DNA from: Acidobacteriota bacterium
GTDB lineage: Bacteria > Acidobacteriota > UBA6911
Direction: 5' to 3'
NCBI GenBank assembly: GCA_012729555.1
Contig: JAAYCX010000091.1
Location: forward strand, 1-55,164
Length of the DNA: 55,164 nucleotides
Part shown: in pieces, positions 52,267 through 55,164 of the stretch
How the letters are laid out: each line of letters starts with the position of its first letter
Position numbering within the stretch: position 1 is the first letter of the stretch
Notes under the pieces: generated by a model
What the model was told of the DNA's origin: nothing
The model's input: only the letters and a program-made list of their open reading frames with translations
The model's database searches: none
Program-made: the position numbers and the translations under genes

Positions 52267-52299
52267 TATGCGCATTTCATCATTTTCTAAAGTCCGGTT

Positions 52300-52494
52300 G
52301 GGCCTGCGTGGGGATTCGGATTCTCTAATGAAACAAGGGTAAGTTGGGCCAAGATGATGGGAGAGTAGGTCACATCATACTGGGGGCCCTCCTTCGTCCG
52401 CCTGCGCTGATGCTCCGGCGGACTACGGCGGCCCGCCTGCGCTGAAGCTCCGGCGGACTACGTCAAGGCTCCGGCCTGCCGGCCGAAGCCTTGG
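52300..52494. repeat. Repeat unit 2 of a ~232-bp tandem duplication
   Basis: Second copy of the unit at 52068. It begins GGGCCTGCGTGG and keeps GGTCACATCATACTGGGGG and the same REP-like hairpin (52465-52492). The two copies differ at many positions in their first 90 bp but are almost identical in the last 110 bp, indicating either recent spread of the hairpin half or homogenisation. Confidence 0.75.
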
Positions 52495-53018
52495 CGAAGG
52501 CTGGTGGAGGACTGGGAGTCCTGGCTCGACCAACCATCCTTGGCGAGAATATGGGCCAAATCGTTCCCTGTCTATGACTTGTGGTCGGCCAAGAATGACT
52601 TCTCTCCAAAGGCGAGAGAGGAAGCAAAATTGACTCGGATTTCCTTTTTCGCTCCAGCCTACTTCTCCAACGCCATAGCAAACCCTGGATTGAATGTTGG
52701 ATTCCCGTCGATCACCGGATAGACGAAAGGATTGCGCAGATCACTCGAGTTGTCTCCAGCATGTACTCGCGTGAGTCGTGGGAATGGCCTTGAATCCAAA
52801 GACGCGGCTCCCGGCCCAGGGTCAGCTCGTTCACATCGCATACGGACAATCGATTTGGAGGGCTGGATCGGAGACGGAGACCAACGGAAAAACCGGGTTG
52901 GGCTTAACACGGGCGCTTGCCTTGGACGGGAATAAGGAATATCAAAGATTTGTTTTCAGATGAAGATCTAGGGTAATATCGCAACTGTGTCCGAGGAAGG
53001 GTTGAAAGACAAACTGAA
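52495..53018. other. Gene-free stretch between repeats and the efflux genes
   Basis: No supported gene in 524 bp. Short frames on both strands lack recognisable domains or Shine-Dalgarno sequences. A candidate promoter for the next gene is TTGTTT (52950-52955) with TAATAT (52974-52979), spacer 18 bp, about 40 bp before the ATG at 53019. Confidence 0.5.
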
Positions 53019-53462
53019 ATGATACGACCCAAACGTACGATTATGATGGCGCTGGTGGCGCTGTTGGTAGCAGGTGGGCTGGGAAATGCCCACGGGGTGG
53101 TGTTGTGCTTGGCGGCTGACGGCCACGTTGAGATCGAGTCGGAGCCGGAAAAGTGTTGCTCGGGCCTCCTCTCGGCAAGGAGCGGCTCAAGAGAACTTGC
53201 AGCGCGAGAGCTAGTAGATGCCCCCGGCAACTCTTCTCATTGTGGACCCTGCGTTGACATACCCATCGGGATTGGTGATCCCACAATACAGAAGAACCTG
53301 ATTCTTCAGAACTCGCCATCCCCTGTGAAGCCTCTGGCGGCCGTGGCTTCGGGCTACACTTTCGGTCCTTCAGAGGCTTCTTTGGGGCAGAGCGCACCAA
53401 CCGTGCGACGCGCCGATGATGGAACGCTATCTTCTCTCAGGACGACCGTCCTTCTAATCTGA
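53019..53462 (+). CDS. Small exported cysteine-containing protein near efflux genes
   Basis: 147 residues. A signal peptide is clear (RPKRTIMMALVALLVAGGLGNAHG). The mature part starts VVLCLAADGHVEIE, then a pair of cysteines (EKCCSG) and a SSHCGPCVDIPIG motif, and ends in a low-complexity tail. Proteins of this look are often found just upstream of CusC/CzcC-type efflux genes. A metal-binding role is plausible because of the cysteines and histidine, but is not shown. The following gene is a lipoprotein 93 bp downstream. Confidence 0.65.
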   Translation: MIRPKRTIMMALVALLVAGGLGNAHGVVLCLAADGHVEIESEPEKCCSGLLSARSGSRELAARELVDAPGNSSHCGPCVDIPIGIGDPTIQKNLILQNSPSPVKPLAAVASGYTFGPSEASLGQSAPTVRRADDGTLSSLRTTVLLI

Positions 53463-53555
53463 TTCCCCTCCTGTTTCTTCAGTCCCTTTTCCATGCCCGA
53501 ATTGTGTCCGTGCTCATACCATGCGAGGACACGGCAATTACAGGAGGAAAGTACC

Positions 53556-53849
53556 ATGTCAACCCTCATCAATCGCGATTCCCGCGCGACTTTCGCAGTG
53601 TTGGTCACGGGCCTATTGCTAGTTGGCGGGATCGGCTGCGCCACCACAGACACCGAGACTGCCAAGTCTAAGCGAGTCAATCCTATCGTCGAGCAAGCGA
53701 AGGCGCATGGCCACACGCCTTGGCGATACAGAGGATTTCGAGGACGTAGAAGCATGCGTCCTCGCTACAAGGCACAGAAGCCTATATTCCCCTGCAAGCA
53801 GTGCGACGGAGGAATTGACGTGGTAAGCAAAGAGGTTGACGGCCAATGA
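53556..53849 (+). CDS. Small lipoprotein
   Basis: 97 residues from the ATG at 53556, which has an excellent AGGAGGAAAG site. A hydrophobic stretch (TFAVLVTGLLLVGGIGC) ends in a cysteine with a lipobox-like VGGIGC, so it is probably lipidated in the inner or outer membrane. The C-terminal part is basic (RYRGFRGRRSMRPRYKAQK) and has CKQCDGG. Its stop overlaps the start of the TolC-like gene by 4 bp (ATGA), so the two are coupled. Function unknown. Confidence 0.7.
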   Translation: MSTLINRDSRATFAVLVTGLLLVGGIGCATTDTETAKSKRVNPIVEQAKAHGHTPWRYRGFRGRRSMRPRYKAQKPIFPCKQCDGGIDVVSKEVDGQ

Positions 53850-55039
53850 TTACTGTCTTTCAATTAACGTACAGGGCATCTCAGTATTGCCTAGGTGTCG
53901 CTCTTTTGTTGGCGTTTGCAGCTAACGGGAGTGCTCAAGAATTGGCCCCTTCCGCGTCGACAGAGGCGAGCGAAAGAGCCAGCAAGGACAATCCAGCCGA
54001 CGGGACGGAGTTGGGCGCCCTAACCCTGCCCGACGCCCTATCGTTGGCCCTTCGGGAGAGCCCGATTCTAGCCGCCTTCACATGGGATATTCGGGCTGCA
54101 GATGCAATGGTCCAGCAGGCTGGCCTGAGACCAAACCCAGAACTCTCGGTAGTAATTGAGGAGGTGCGTTGGACTTCGGGGCCTTCCGAGAAGACGCGAT
54201 CAACCACTATCTCCGGTGCTCTTGAACCCGGGACCCTAACCATTCCGGGGATGAACGGGCAACCATCGATAGATCTGCCTGTGATCCGAGCCAACCCTGC
54301 GTCGGGATGGGAATGGGAGAAGGTGCAGGGGGCTCGTTCCGGCTTCAGTGAGTCCGAGTTGACCATCAGCATCGCGCAACCGATTCAGCTCGGGAAGAAG
54401 CGCGCAAAGCGCGTCGCGGTTGCTGAACGGGAAAAGGAACTGGTCCTCTGGGATTACCAGGCGGCACGGGCCGACGTCCTGGCTCAAACGGCCTCGGACT
54501 TCGTTGAGGTGCTCGCCGCCCAGGAGCACGTGGCCCTAGATAGGGAACTGGTCGAGCTGGCCGAAGAGATTGTTCGAACGTTTTCACTCCGCGTAAAGGC
54601 AGGCCAGGTATCTCCGCTGGAGCTGTCTCGGGCGGAAGTAGCGCTTGCCACTACTCGCGCCACTCTTGAAGAAAGCCTTACGGGGCTTGAAGCGGCGCGT
54701 GCGGTCCTTGCTTCGAACTGGGGAAGCAAACGCGCTACGTTCGCGCGAGCCGTCGGGCGATTGGACGAAACTAGCCCTGTGCCCGGGATCGAAGAATTGG
54801 AAGCCAGAGTGAATCGAAATCCAGATATGGCACGCTGGTCTTCTGAATTGGCGGCTCGCAGGGCGGACTTCACGCTTGAGCGGGCTCAGCGCATTCCGGA
54901 CCTTACGGTCGAGCTTGGGTTCCGCAGCGCGGGCCTGGCCGACCGCAAGGCAACACAGTACGGGTTCGGTTCTGCCGGCGACTTCGGCTTCACGCGAAGT
55001 GAGACCGGATACAGCGCCGACAGAGATAACAGTCTGGTT
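53846..55039 (+). pseudogene. TolC/CusC-like outer-membrane efflux protein, truncated by an insertion
   Basis: About 398 residues are readable. A signal peptide (YRASQYCLGVALLLAFAANGSAQ) is followed by TolC-family helices: LTLPDALSLALRESP at the start of the first repeat, LRPNPELSVVIEE, QPIQLGKKRAKRV, and the second-repeat KAGQVSPLELSRAEVALA. The final IPDLTVELGFRSAG region, then SADRDNSLV, should continue with the VSLPLPLF-like strand and another 60-80 residues. Instead the frame ends at once (TGTTAG). The sequence change at about 55040 coincides with an IS-like end, so insertion is the likely cause. The family exports metals or drugs together with an RND pump, which is not in the window. 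Confidence 0.8.
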
Positions 55040-55164
55040 TGTTAGCAGGCTTTTGAAAGGGAGCCATTTTCAGGAGGTTAATCGGGAGCCATTTTCACGG
55101 CAGACAGACTGATCCCATACTCTCTGCTTTATTTCATCGCAAGATTTTCCTTCCGCAATCAACG
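55040..55164 (+). mobile_element. Left end of an IS21-like insertion sequence (partial)
   Basis: From about 55040 the sequence begins TGTTAGCAGG and soon shows two direct copies of GGGAGCCATTTTCA (55059-55072 and 55084-55097, 25-bp period). Multiple short repeats of this kind next to a TG terminus are a feature of IS21-family ends, where they bind the transposase. The transposase genes would lie beyond the window. The left boundary fits the break of the TolC-like frame. The identification rests on memory of the family and needs the right end. Confidence 0.55.

Noticed and set aside
52504-52722. A 72-codon open frame on the plus strand after the repeats
   Set aside because: No ribosome binding site, domain or family similarity; its composition is like the surrounding non-coding repeats.

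Overview
The window reads as a Gram-negative, GC-rich bacterium (my visual impression, not a calculation). The left two thirds carry an outer-membrane barrel, a heptosyltransferase-like glycosyltransferase, a hopanoid-type HpnA epimerase with an HpnD-like squalene/phytoene synthase, a proteobacterial-type asd, and large FHA/GAF/SpoIIE and hybrid-kinase signalling proteins. This fits an uncultured Acidobacteriota- or Desulfobacterota-like lineage, but no 16S or other decisive marker is present, so the phylum is left open.

1-38 kb is ordinary chromosome. From left to right: a beta-barrel protein; an SDR/DUF169 pair; a LysR gene divergent from a three-gene cassette (ModA-like binding protein, NapH-like ferredoxin membrane protein, NifB-family radical SAM enzyme) with a clear LysR operator between them; asd-leuC-leuD; a PilZ protein; a phosphoesterase; an Old Yellow Enzyme-type oxidoreductase; a sugar nucleotidyltransferase; SHMT; gcvH; ctaB; a DUF1015 gene; dapA-dapB-lysC; a terpenoid block (hpnD-like, two zinc alcohol dehydrogenases, hpnA, ispH); tRNA-Glu(CTC); a FHA-GAF-PP2C phosphatase; sucCD; mrp; a GT9 glycosyltransferase; a Ca/Na antiporter; and a hybrid histidine kinase. 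Asd, LysC, DapA and DapB together supply the aspartate to diaminopimelate/lysine steps.

38.4-51.7 kb is a lower-GC defence island read almost entirely as one minus-strand operon. In transcription order: two small ORFs, an XRE regulator, type I restriction-modification hsdR-hsdM-hsdS (hsdS frameshifted), an HATPase/STAS-like protein, a STAS-like DUF4325 protein, a PIN nuclease, a fic remnant, a DUF3696-type ATPase, a PIN-like nuclease, an RNA ligase, and a primase-helicase of the TOTE type. Most joints are 1-4 bp overlaps. The most interesting proposal is that a conventional type I system carries two accessory toxin modules: a partner-switch-like HATPase/STAS/PIN module and an ATPase/PIN/RNA-ligase module that could cut and reseal RNA.

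51.7-55.2 kb is repeat-rich and different again: REP-like repeats, a GIY-YIG protein, a tandemly repeated unit of about 232 bp, then a small exported protein, a lipoprotein and a TolC/CusC-like gene. The TolC-like gene is cut off by what looks like the left end of an IS21-like insertion sequence at the window edge.
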